This document shows, in pieces, positions 43,213 to 51,768 of a DNA stretch of 64,000 bases. Position 1 is the first letter of the stretch; each line of letters opens with the position of its first letter. The position numbers and the translations under genes are program-made. Source of the stretch: Hymenobacter arizonensis (GTDB lineage: Bacteria > Bacteroidota > Bacteroidia > Cytophagales > Hymenobacteraceae); contig NZ_FOXS01000008.1 in the NCBI RefSeq assembly GCF_900115775.1, forward strand, positions 96,640 to 160,639. The letters are read 5' to 3'. The notes under the pieces are model-generated. The model was given only the letters and a program-made list of their open reading frames with translations. It had not been told where the DNA came from and did no database searches.

Positions 43213-44090
43213 GCGTGTACCAGCACATTGCCCGGCAGCGGGCGCGGGTGCCGGTGCGCCAGCTCTGCCAGGTGCTGCGCGTGGCGCCGGCCGCCTACTA
43301 TGCCTGGCGCCGGCAGCAGGGCCGCCCCGTTGCCGAGCCCAGTTGGCAAGTGGCGGTGCGCGAAGCGTTTGCCCACCACAGCCAGCGCTACGGCACCCGC
43401 CGACTGCGCGTCGAAGTCCAGGCCCAGGGCTACACCGTCGGCCGCTGACGGATCCGCCGGGTGCTCAAAGCCCATGGGCTACGCGCCCAGCAGCCGCGCT
43501 CGTTTGTGCCCCGCACCACCGATTCGGACCCGGCCGTGCGTGCCGCCCCCAACCGCCTGCTGGGCCAGCCGGCCCCCACCGCCCCGAACCGGGTCTGGGT
43601 GGGCGACATCACGTATTTGCCGCGCCAGGGCGGCGGCTGGCTCTACCTGGCCGTGTGGCTGGACCGTTGCTCGCGCAAGATTGTGGGCTGGGACGTGCGC
43701 GACACGATGCCCGAAGACCTGGTCAGCGAGGCCCTGCGCCGGGCCCTGGTCGTGCGCCGGCCCCCGGCCGGGCTCGTCGTGCATTCCGACCAGGGCAGCC
43801 AGTACACGGCCACCCGCTTCAAAGACCTGGTTGCCCAACATGGCGCGCTGCAGAGCATGAGCCGGCGGGGCAACTGCTACGACAACGCGCATGCGGAATC
43901 GTTTTGGAGCCGCTTCAAGGCCGAGCTACTCGACGGCGGCAGTTTCCCCGGACTGACCGAAGCCCGGCTCGAAATCAGTCATCACATCGCCTATTACAAC
44001 GCTGAACGGCGCCATTCCGCCCTCGGCTACTGCTCACCCAACCACTTCGAAACCCAGCTTCAAACAACGTCCCAACTCTGTCCGGCTTAG
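43209..44090 (+). pseudogene. IS3-type transposase OrfB (type 2) with one nonsense codon
   Basis: The -1 frame from GTG 43209 gives an HTH_21-type region (VSVYQHIARQ; REAFAHHSQRYGTRRLRVEV), then TGA at 43446-43448 where the sense would be Arg, then the rve core with WVGDITYLPRQ, VVHSDQGSQYTATRFKDL and NAHAESFWSRFKAEL (D, D, E all present) and the typical SHHIAYYNAERRHSALGY end. Apart from the stop it is full length. It would be functional only with read-through or a suppressor. Confidence 0.8.
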
Positions 44091-44107
44091 CTAGACCACC
44101 TCAGCTT

Positions 44108-44346
44108 GACTTCCCAACTCAGGGCGGCCAACCCCGCCGAGGGCAGCCTCAGGCGCTGCCATACCTGGGCATAGCGGTAAAGCGTCGCCTCGTCCAAGCC
44201 CAAATCGTCGGCGATGATCCCCGACGCCTGCCCTTTAGCCAACAGTAGGACCGGACCGTTACCTGCACAGAGCCCGCCTCGCCACGCCGCTGCTTTTGCA
44301 GATGGCGCAAGTGCTAGCCCTTCGAATCGGTCAGGGACACGTTCAT
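44108..44346 (-). pseudogene. N-terminal fragment of an IS630-like transposase
   Basis: From ATG 44346 the minus strand reads MNVSLTDSKG, a stop, LRHLQKQRRGEAGSVQVTVR, then after a shift IIADDLGLDEATLYRYAQVW and QRLRLPSAGLAAL. This resembles the HTH region of IS630/Tc1-type transposases (L-HLQKK-R----V---ML--G-S---IA--LG----TVYRYA--W). It is truncated and frameshifted beside the IS3 right end. Confidence 0.5.
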
Positions 44347-44393
44347 GCTACAAGGTTAGCCGACTATTTTCGCTTGTCACTTCACAGCGATTT

Positions 44394-44439
44394 TTAAGCA
44401 AAAAACCCGCTCAGACATCTGAGCGGGTTTTTTGCTTAA
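44394..44439. terminator. Strong bidirectional terminator, perfect 22-bp stem
   Basis: Arms 44394-44415 and 44418-44439 are perfectly complementary around CA. The GC-rich core ACCCGCTCAGA / TCTGAGCGGGT is flanked by A and T tracts, giving a U tail in both directions. It ends the minus-strand operon 48075-44451. Confidence 0.85.
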
Positions 44440-44450
44440 GCGACTTAGAA

Positions 44451-44846
44451 TTATGCGGGAGGATTACCCAAAACAGAAACAAATCTAAGTTGATTGGCAA
44501 CTGCTTTACCCGGCTTCCAACCCGATTGGTTCAAGTGGGCATTCACGTCGTTGAACGTATCGTTGTATAGGGGTATCAATTGTAGGCCGGCGGGGTTTCC
44601 CCCCTGCCGTCCAGGGGCGTTCGTGCCAGTAGTCGTGGCGATGTTGCCGCCTTGCCCAGCCATCCAGGCGCCAAGGGCTTGCCAGTAAGCACCAAAATTC
44701 GTCAGCTGCTGGGCTGACAGTGTTTCACCGACGTTAGACTCGGTTGAGTTTTCCAGCAAAATGTCTTGTTGTTGCTGGGTCATCAACTCCGAGGTTACAA
44801 GAAAACCTTTCATCGCGCCGGCAAGTTGTGCATCCGTAAAAGCCAT
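44451..44846 (-). CDS. Hypothetical protein, last gene of the helical operon
   Basis: 131 residues (MAFTDAQLAGAMKGFLVTSE at the start, ending VSVLGNPPA). No signal peptide, membrane helix or known motif; there is a Q-rich helix (SELMTQQQQDILLE) and a glycine/asparagine-rich loop in the middle. It is the third gene of a co-directional set with 52- and 48-bp gaps and ends just before a strong terminator. I do not recognise the family; it may be a partner subunit of the 843-residue protein. Confidence 0.7.
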   Translation of the reverse strand: MAFTDAQLAGAMKGFLVTSELMTQQQQDILLENSTESNVGETLSAQQLTNFGAYWQALGAWMAGQGGNIATTTGTNAPGRQGGNPAGLQLIPLYNDTFNDVNAHLNQSGWKPGKAVANQLRFVSVLGNPPA

Positions 44847-44898
44847 AAGTCAAACGCCAGGGTTAAGCACTTGATTCATAATATCATATTGCAAGCAC

Positions 44899-45495
44899 TT
44901 AAGACGAAGCTACTGGATTCGTGTTGCCAGTAATTTGGGCAAACAGCGCCTGAAGGTCCGCCAGCATCTTGTCGGATGAGTCGATGATTCCTTCCAGCAC
45001 TTTAACCCAAGGTGAACCAGTGGGAAGCTTGTCCATACTCTTTTCAATCCAGGGCTTCAGCATGTCCCACGTTTGCACTACGGCCTGCTCCACGTCACTG
45101 CCGCTGGTCGGCATGGGAAACGGCGGGATAGGGTCGGGGGTCGGCAACGGCTCGTAAGGCGTGTGGCTGTTGATGTCCACAATGGCTTGCAGAAACTGCG
45201 TATTCACGCCGTTGATGCCATCGTACAACGCTTCAATGGCGAGCACCATTTCCTTCGAGATACCACCGCTGATTTCGCGGTCGATGATCTGGGCAGCTAG
45301 GCCCAATGCGCCACATATCGACGCAGTGTATTGGGTCCAGGTTGTGAAAATCTGACAGTTTGTTTCGTCCGCACCGGTCAGCGTCGTGCTGCATCCTGCC
45401 GGGGGGGCGGCCTGCACGGCCGCGAGCATCGTTTGGCCGGACAGGTAAGTGGAGAGTTGAGGAATGACTTGGGGGGGCGCGCACTCGTTGGCCAT
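44899..45495 (-). CDS. Hypothetical protein, middle gene of the helical operon
   Basis: 198 residues (MANECAPPQVIPQLSTYLSG at the start). It has a predicted helical N-terminal half with hydrophobic patches (TASICGALGLAAQIIDREIS), a proline-rich linker (YEPLPTPDPIPPFPMP) and a helical C-terminal half (MLKPWIEKSMDKLP; KMLADLQALFAQITG). Three cysteines lie in the first 50 residues. No family is recognised. It is flanked by the 843-residue gene (48 bp upstream) and the 131-residue gene (52 bp downstream), indicating one transcript. Confidence 0.7.
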   Translation of the reverse strand: MANECAPPQVIPQLSTYLSGQTMLAAVQAAPPAGCSTTLTGADETNCQIFTTWTQYTASICGALGLAAQIIDREISGGISKEMVLAIEALYDGINGVNTQFLQAIVDINSHTPYEPLPTPDPIPPFPMPTSGSDVEQAVVQTWDMLKPWIEKSMDKLPTGSPWVKVLEGIIDSSDKMLADLQALFAQITGNTNPVASS

Positions 45496-45543
45496 GTTTT
45501 TGGATTTGGGGTAAGAGAAAAATGAAAATGGAAAAATCTGGTG

Positions 45544-48075
45544 CTAAGCCGGCGTGGCTTGCGGGGCCAGGGCGCTGACAATTTGCTTTGCTTCCGTCAG
45601 CAGGTCTTGCGTAAAAAGGGCGTTGCTGACCGTGATGGTTTGGGTGCCGCCTTGCCGCGTTTGAATGGTCGCCGTGTAAGAGGCGCTCTGCGTCAGCTCC
45701 AGCGCCAGGTTGGCCAAGCCGGTCTCCAGGTTATTGGAATGGCTTTGGAAAGCCTGGACGGATGTGGTGGATATTGAGGCCGAAGCGGCCTGTACCGCCG
45801 CGGCCAGGTCCGTCAGGGGTAGGACACTCTCGGCCAGGTTTTCAGCGAAATCCTCAAACGCTTGGGGCTGGGCAGTGGCGGCTGCCTGTCCGACGCTGTT
45901 GATGGCGTCCCGGCCGTCGGCCGCATAACTCTTCATTGGCGAACCCGCGTCCACGCAATTCTGCGATTGCAAGAGTCCCGCCAGCGGGTCAACGATGCTG
46001 TTGACAATCCCGAGGATGTGCACCGCCTGGCCGGCAACCGGCAATGCCTTGTTCGACAATAAGGTGCTATGGCTTGTTATCGAATCCATCTGGATTGCGT
46101 ACGTGTCAATACCGCCCTGGATTCCATTGATGGCGGTCGCCAGCGTTTGCGCCTCGGCCGCCATATTGGCCAGCTTGACTGACACGGCGGTAGCAATCCC
46201 TTCGAGCTTCGCGGCAAAGGCCGCGATTTGCGCCGTTTGCTTGCCTCCCTGGCGTGCGTCCTCGGCTTTGCCTTGCTCCACAAGTTGAATAAGCTGGTTC
46301 ATGCTCATGCTCCACCCTTCCACCCGGTGGATGGCCTGGTCGACAACGACGGTTTGCGGAACGCTCCTTACCACGCTTTGCGAAGCCGCTTCCAGCGCGG
46401 CGAGGGCCGCTTGCAGGGCCGGCAGCGCGTTGGTCACGGCGCCCATCTTACCGTTTTGGTCGCGTGCCACGTCATCAAACGGCTTGACCAGCGCAGTCAC
46501 AAACCCAACGTTGAGCGTAGCGAGGAAATCAAGTATGTGCACCGCGTCAGCAAGCAGTTGTGACAAGTCATTGACTTGCTGCGCAAAGGTCGCGGGCAGG
46601 GCAAGTGAGGCGGTGAAGGACAGCAGGGCTCCTTCCAGTTTGGTAGCAGCCGGCGCCAGGGCGTCCAGGTTCGTCACCAGCGTACCGCAGCTGGTAATGA
46701 AAGCCGCGGTATTTGGCCACACGCTGGGGTCAACGGGGGGCAGGAGATTCGGAGAGGCCCCCTGCGCAATGGCCAACGCGGCCAGCGAAAGCGTATGAGG
46801 CCTCACCGCCGGAGATTTGAGCGCCATCAGCACGCGGGAATCGACCTGAGCTAACGGCCGGGACAGATAGAAAGCAGCGCTTGCTCCCGGGCCGCCGTTG
46901 GTCGCCGGGGCTGCGGGCGTAATGGCGGGGGTGGCGACCGGAAAAGGAGGGGCCACCGACGGTTTGTTGGGGTCGATGGGAGTGTTGGTGATGGCGCTGA
47001 TCAGCCCCAGGATGGCCGCTTTGGTTCCTCCGTCCTGGCCGGAACGGTACTGGCCGAGGGCGGTTTCGGCTGCGTCCCACAGCCGGTGGGATTTGTCCCC
47101 TTGGGCCGATCCCGTTGCGTCACCGGCCTGGCTAATGCCGGGTTGATTGATGCCCGACTTTGCCGCATCCATAATCGGCCCAATGCCCAGCTTATTAAAG
47201 ATTGCTGTTTCAGCCGATTGCACGAGCGTGTCGAGGCCCGTTGCCTGCATAATCAGGTCGATCACCGGCTTTAAAATCTTGTCGAATATGCAGGCTAGCG
47301 CGTCCAGCACCCAGGCAAGGGGTTTTATGGCCTCCTCCATGCGGTGAAAGCCACTGTTGAGGGGTGCCAAGGCGTCCGCCGCGCTTTTGATGTCAGTAAG
47401 TGCCGAGCCCACGCCGCCGCCGACCGCTTGTTGAATGCTGCTCAGCACGCCACTCAAGTCGTGCACGGCTGTTTGGGCTGCGGCAATGACCGGGTTGAGT
47501 GCATTAAGCGCGTGCCCTAAGTCCTGTTGCACCGAATTGAAGGTGTTCATTAAGGCCAGCAATTTATCGGAAGCCTCCGTTCCGACTAATACCGGCGCCA
47601 GAGGCGCGGCGATCTGCGACAGGTAGGAAAGAATTTCGATGGTGTTGATGTAACCAGGAATCTTCTGGCTGACGTCGACCACCACGGTCCGAAAATCACT
47701 CAGCCCCGCTTGCACGTCGCCCAAGGTTTTCGCGACCGGCTGAATCGTTTCGGTGTTGATTTCCTTCGCGGTGGTTAGGGCGTCCTTGAACGCTTCGCTT
47801 ACGGTTTCAATACCCGTCGACATCAGGCCGGCCACCTCTCCGACGATGGGGATAGGTTCTAAAAATTCCAGTACCTCTCCCAACGCCATAAGCGCATCGT
47901 CGATATCATCCGCGGCAGAGATTAAACTGCCGATGTCATTCAGCAGCGTGTCGGTGTCCGTAATTAGTGTTGTAACCGCATCAACCGTTGGCACCATAGG
48001 GCCAAAACTCTGAAGGGTTTGCTTCAGAGTATCTAGTGTTGCGGCAAACGCATCGCCCGTAGCAAGTGTGCTCAT
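45544..48075 (-). CDS. Large all-helical hypothetical protein, first gene of the operon
   Basis: 843 residues, very rich in Ala, Leu, Thr, Ser and Val and poor in Cys and aromatics. Long amphipathic heptad stretches (LQSFGPMVPTVDAVTTLITD; DIGSLISAADDIDDALMALG) alternate with hydrophobic segments (LEPIPIVGEVAGLMSTGIE; IDLIMQATGLDTLV), and a Pro/Ala linker near 370-395 (PPFPVATPAITPAAPAT) splits it into two similar halves. There is no signal peptide and no enzymatic motif. The pattern recalls helical pore-forming or tape/scaffold-like proteins, but I can claim no family. ATG 48075 follows an AT-rich leader; the operon ends at the terminator at 44394. Confidence 0.75.
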   Translation of the reverse strand: MSTLATGDAFAATLDTLKQTLQSFGPMVPTVDAVTTLITDTDTLLNDIGSLISAADDIDDALMALGEVLEFLEPIPIVGEVAGLMSTGIETVSEAFKDALTTAKEINTETIQPVAKTLGDVQAGLSDFRTVVVDVSQKIPGYINTIEILSYLSQIAAPLAPVLVGTEASDKLLALMNTFNSVQQDLGHALNALNPVIAAAQTAVHDLSGVLSSIQQAVGGGVGSALTDIKSAADALAPLNSGFHRMEEAIKPLAWVLDALACIFDKILKPVIDLIMQATGLDTLVQSAETAIFNKLGIGPIMDAAKSGINQPGISQAGDATGSAQGDKSHRLWDAAETALGQYRSGQDGGTKAAILGLISAITNTPIDPNKPSVAPPFPVATPAITPAAPATNGGPGASAAFYLSRPLAQVDSRVLMALKSPAVRPHTLSLAALAIAQGASPNLLPPVDPSVWPNTAAFITSCGTLVTNLDALAPAATKLEGALLSFTASLALPATFAQQVNDLSQLLADAVHILDFLATLNVGFVTALVKPFDDVARDQNGKMGAVTNALPALQAALAALEAASQSVVRSVPQTVVVDQAIHRVEGWSMSMNQLIQLVEQGKAEDARQGGKQTAQIAAFAAKLEGIATAVSVKLANMAAEAQTLATAINGIQGGIDTYAIQMDSITSHSTLLSNKALPVAGQAVHILGIVNSIVDPLAGLLQSQNCVDAGSPMKSYAADGRDAINSVGQAAATAQPQAFEDFAENLAESVLPLTDLAAAVQAASASISTTSVQAFQSHSNNLETGLANLALELTQSASYTATIQTRQGGTQTITVSNALFTQDLLTEAKQIVSALAPQATPA

Positions 48076-48560
48076 GTGTGTTTATTTAAAAATTTATGCT
48101 GCCATTTTCGTTCGAACGTTTCTAGCCCATTTCTTATCAGCCTTACTTGATAGCTTAGTAGAAAGCGCTCGGTTTGATTCCCGTTGACTGTCTGCACCAG
48201 TTTACCTCGGTTCGGACCCGTGGTAGATTCTCAATTAGATGACGCTGTTGCACGTTGCAAATCATAAACTGGCGTGCAACTATTACATCCGCTCCTCAAA
48301 CCTATATGAAGCGAATTCAAGGGCCTGGCCTTTCGCAAACTGGGGCAGCCCTATCAGTCAAAAAGTCTCCTTTATGGATCGCACGACATTAAGAATGAAA
48401 AGCGACGCTAAGGGATTGTGAGCAAGATCAGTGCCTCGGGAAAGGCACGTTTAACTATCATCAAGGCATTTTTTTGAAAAAACAGGTTGTGAGCAGGCTG
48501 GAGTGTGATTTTGGCTCATCCCATTTATTTCTGCCTGGTTGACTGATTTGGAAAGACAAA

Positions 48561-48604
48561 CCAGCCCGTTTTTGGCCTTCGAGCGGGCTTGGCTTTGTTT
48601 TTTG
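48561..48604 (+). terminator. Possible terminator
   Basis: CCAGCCCG (48561-48568) pairs with CGGGCTTGG (48584-48592, one bulge), followed by CTTTGTTTTTTG on the + strand. No convincing + gene lies upstream; the rest of 48076-49041 shows only short, doubtful ORFs. Confidence 0.4.
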
Positions 48605-49081
48605 TTCCTAGGCTAGCGCGGCCCCAGGAAAAGCGGTTCTCCGGAAGGACGGGCGACTTTGGTACGCAAAGTCCTTCTCACCGCATCGTTGCGACGAGCG
48701 AAAGGTAGTCGCCAATGGGAACCGGGAAAAAACGGGTACGGAGCCCCCAGGAGAGGCATCGGTTGGGAGCGCAAAGAGTAGATATGGCTTGGGCCGGAAG
48801 CCGGCGGGCGCCACCAGTGCGAACCGGGAACAGGAGCGCCGGCTATATGCGCAGCACGGGGCTGCAGGGGTATGATAATTAGGGGTCCACAGCCCCCAGC
48901 AAGATGAAAACCCTGCTGACAGATTGAGTAAGGTGGCGCAAACAAACGCACAAAAACATAATGGAACTAATTTTACTATAGGCATTTTAAATAAATGTTG
49001 TTGACAGACTTTTGGTAATGGGTCAAACTAGGGCGAGATCATGTCTCGTCCGGCGAGTGCTTTACATCACCTGATTGATGG

Positions 49082-49591
49082 ATGACCGAAATCGAGCGGT
49101 TCCCACGCCAGGCCAACAATGAGAATCATGCCATCGCCTTCCGCAAGGAGGCGGTCCGGCTGGTGGAATCGGGTTTGTCGCAGCGGGTCGTCTTGCAGCG
49201 GCTGGGCATCAGCCACGCAACGTTGCGGGCGTGGCTGCGGCTATACGGCACGGCGGTATATTCCCAGATGCGCCGCAAACTATTCACCGCCACCCAGAAG
49301 CACCAGATTGTGCGGGTGCTGCTCGACGGCCGCTTGAGCGAAGACGAGGCCCTACGCAAGTACGGGCTGCGGATGAAAAATACCTTGCGCGAATGGGTAG
49401 CCGCTTACCGGGCCCGCGAGGCCGTGCCACCCGCCGCGCCGGACACGCCCGCCGATGCCAATGCCCTCCTGGCGGCTCAGTTGCGGCAGGCGCAGTGGCA
49501 AATCGAGGCGCTGCACACGCTCATCGACCAAGCGGAGGCCGCTTATAAAATTGCCATCCGAAAAAAGGGTGGTGCCAAGCCGTCGAAATGA
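49082..49591 (+). CDS. IS3-type transposase OrfA of the chimeric IS
   Basis: 169 residues, closely similar to the OrfA at 17747 (AFRKEAVRLVESGLSQRVVL; LLDGRLSEDEALRKYGLRMK; RQAQWQIEALHTLIDQAEAA). The HTH and zipper regions are intact, and the A_AAA_AAG slippery site near the end (CGA AAA AAG, about 49559) is preserved. It could still act as a repressor of the related IS. Confidence 0.8.
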   Translation: MTEIERFPRQANNENHAIAFRKEAVRLVESGLSQRVVLQRLGISHATLRAWLRLYGTAVYSQMRRKLFTATQKHQIVRVLLDGRLSEDEALRKYGLRMKNTLREWVAAYRAREAVPPAAPDTPADANALLAAQLRQAQWQIEALHTLIDQAEAAYKIAIRKKGGAKPSK

Positions 49592-50412
49592 TGCGCCAGA
49601 AGTACCCCGCCTCGGCGTAAGGACGCTATGCGGACTGTTTGGCAAGACCCGAAACGCATTTTACGACCACCAGCGCCGGGCCACCGCCTGGGCACGCGTA
49701 AACTGTCTTTCCTGCTGCTCCCGCAACTGGGCGAGCACGCGCCGCGGGTGGGCCGGGATTACCTGTTTGCCCTGCTGGCCGGCCATGGTCTGTTAATTCG
49801 CCGCCGCGAACGGCGCGTGGTGACTACGCACACGTGCCTGCCCTTATTTCGGTGGCCGAATCTCATCGAGCACCTGCTCGTGAGCCGGGCCGAGCCGGTC
49901 TGGATCAGCGACATCACCTACGTGCGCCTGCTCAGCGGTTGGAGCTACCTGAGCCTGATTACCGACCTGTATACTCCCCTAAAATCGTGGGCGTCTGCCT
50001 GCACCCGGACCTGTCGGTGCTCGGCACCCTCGCCGCCCTGCACCAGGCCCTGGCCGCGCGCAACCAGCCCCAGCGGCCGCTGATTGACCACTCCGACCGG
50101 GGCTTGCAGTACGCGGCCACCCGCTTTAAGGACTTACTAGCCCGCCACGGCGCGTGGCAAAGCATGAGCCGGCGCGATAACTGCTACGACAACGCCCTAC
50201 CGGGTACGACCCACGCCGAATCGTTTTGGAGCCGCTTCAAAGCCGAACTGCTCGACGGCGGCCGTTTCCCTGGCCTGGCCGAAGCCAGGCTCGAAATCAG
50301 CCACCACGTCGCCTACTACAACGCCGAGCGACGGCATTCTTCGCTCGGTTACCTTGCCCCCAACCACTTCGAAAATCACCTGCAAACAACGTCCCAACCC
50401 TGTCCGGCTTAG
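49588..50412 (+). pseudogene. Broken chimeric OrfB transposase
   Basis: The 5' part matches type-1 OrfB but has a stop at the TAA near 49618, a deletion of the region between RRAT and LGTRKL, and a frame change near 49975 (VYSPKIVGVCLHPDLS). From HSDRGLQYAA it reads in one frame into type-2 sequence (DNALPGTTHAESFWSRFKAE) and ends VAYYNAERRHSSLGYL. The ALPGTT residues come from a 15-bp insertion (50206-50220). The catalytic Asp and Glu are readable, but the protein cannot be made whole. Confidence 0.75.
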
Positions 50413-50425
50413 CTAGACCACCTCA

Positions 50426-51131
50426 AAAACCCGGCCATTGCCAACTCCGACCCGGAAATATGAACCGATCATTAGCACCCACCTCCTCCCCCACCCATCG
50501 TGGGGCGGCCGGTCGTGGGGCCCCTCAGGCAGCGGAGAAAAAAAGACATCACCCGCCAAAGGCACGAAGCTCGCTGGTTAACGCCGCTTTTTTAAGTCAA
50601 CAGAGTGAGGCCAAGCATACTCTCAATTCACTGCCACTCGCCTCGCCGGGCACTAATTGTTTCCTGGCTCTTCCCCCTATTACTGGGTTCAGTATGCTAA
50701 GTTTTGGATGTCCCAAAAAGCTGCATTTTTGCTGGCAAACCCAGCGTTTTGGCAAGATGCTGGCGTGCAGAAGAAAACCGTTGCCCAAGCCACGGCATTC
50801 CAAGGCGTGCGGCCCGTGTAGGGGCCTGTTCTTCCGGTGAACAAAGCCTTCGATCTCTACTACGAGACTCATTGTAACTGGTAATCTTTCGAGCTGGTCA
50901 TGGTGGTCCGCATCGGTATCTTCCCCGGCCGCAGCTTTTTGCTGGTAACAGCAGTTGGCCGTACTTGTGTTCGTAGCACGACCGCTGCACTTCCGGATTC
51001 TCTTATAAAATATTTATTTTCAATCACTTATTAATTAATTGCCAGAGTCTGTGCAAATTTCCCCAGACCGCTTCATGCTTAACAACATTCTTTAACCGGC
51101 ACTTGTGGCCACCTGCCTCCTATAGTCGCAG
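50426..51131. other. Gap without a supported gene, upstream of the origin
   Basis: About 700 bp. ORFs here are short and show no protein-like pattern. From about 51000 the sequence becomes AT-rich towards the iterons. Confidence 0.4.
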
Positions 51132-51709
51132 CTATTACAAAAAGCACGAATTCCCGCTCCATAGGAGGGCCAATCAGTGTCCAACCCCAAGTGTCCATCT
51201 GGATTCGTGCTTTTTGTAATACAACCCATACGTCGCCGCCAATTAGTGTTAAATCGTGCTTTTTGTAATAGATGATATTATGTTTTTATTGTGAAAATTT
51301 TATATTATTACGCGATATTACTTAAAGTTATCTGAAATTGTCAATGTCTCAGAATTGGCCAATACTGGATGAAGTGGCGCTATTACAAAAAGCACGAATT
51401 GCCGGGCCGCCGCAAACACCCTCCATTAGAGATTGCGGACAGCTAACCTCGTTAAAGCCTTGATTTAAAACAAAATAAAGACGGCCTCTTTAAATAAACC
51501 GTCGTTTTCTTCTTTATAAAGATTACCTATATTATAGGTTTCGCAACGCAATGGTTGTCAAATAGTTCCAAGGGTCATCTATTACCAAAAGCACGAATCA
51601 TCTATTACCAAAAGCACGACGACCTATTACCAAAAGCACGACGACCTATTACCAAAAGCACGAAACAGCCGGCTCAGCCTATTACGAAAAGCACGAAAGG
51701 CTATTACAA
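51132..51709. other. Replication origin with iterons
   Basis: An iteron of about 18 bp, CTATTACMAAAAGCACGA, occurs in direct orientation at 51132, 51380, 51579, 51602, 51624, 51646 and 51679, with a partial at 51701, and inverted at 51204-51221 and 51254-51271. In the main cluster the starts are 23, 22, 22, 33 and 22 bp apart, close to multiples of 11 bp, so Rep monomers bind on one DNA face. AT-rich DNA at 51272-51330 is the likely unwinding element. The Rep_3 gene begins 60 bp after the last iteron. Confidence 0.88.
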
Positions 51710-51768
51710 GAAAAATATTTGTAATACTATTGCCACTCCAAGCCCTGATCTTCCTCCCCTACCCCGCC

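Larger units (their letters stand above)
42859..44103 (+). mobile_element. IS3-family insertion sequence, type 2 (1,245 bp)
   Basis: Left end TGAGGTGGTCTAAGCTAGGC and right end GCCGAATC-free sequence TTAGCTAGACCACCTCA form the inverted repeats (12 bp TGAGGTGGTCTA perfect). It carries orfA and orfB separated by a slippery run and is the reference copy for the decayed element at 24756 and the solo ends at 32675 and 39284. A single nonsense codon in orfB probably makes it inactive. Confidence 0.85.
49042..50425 (+). mobile_element. Chimeric IS: type-1 left part joined to type-2 right part
   Basis: The left end TGTCTCGTCCGGC and orfA belong to the type-1 element (17707-19298), while the right end TTAGCTAGACCACCTCA and the last third of orfB belong to type 2 (42859-44103). 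The switch lies within the shared DDE motif, between HSDRGLQYAA (type 1) and TRFKDLLARHG (type 2), near 50117. The two ends no longer form an inverted pair, so it should not transpose by itself. Confidence 0.8.

Noticed and set aside
48608..48985. 125-codon minus-strand ORF
   Set aside because: Composition (Cys, Pro, Ser, Arg rich), overlapping alternative frames of similar quality and no motif suggest chance.
51579..51697. CRISPR-like array of short repeats
   Set aside because: Repeat units are only about 18 bp with 4-15-bp gaps, sit beside a Rep_3 gene and no cas genes are present; they are iterons.
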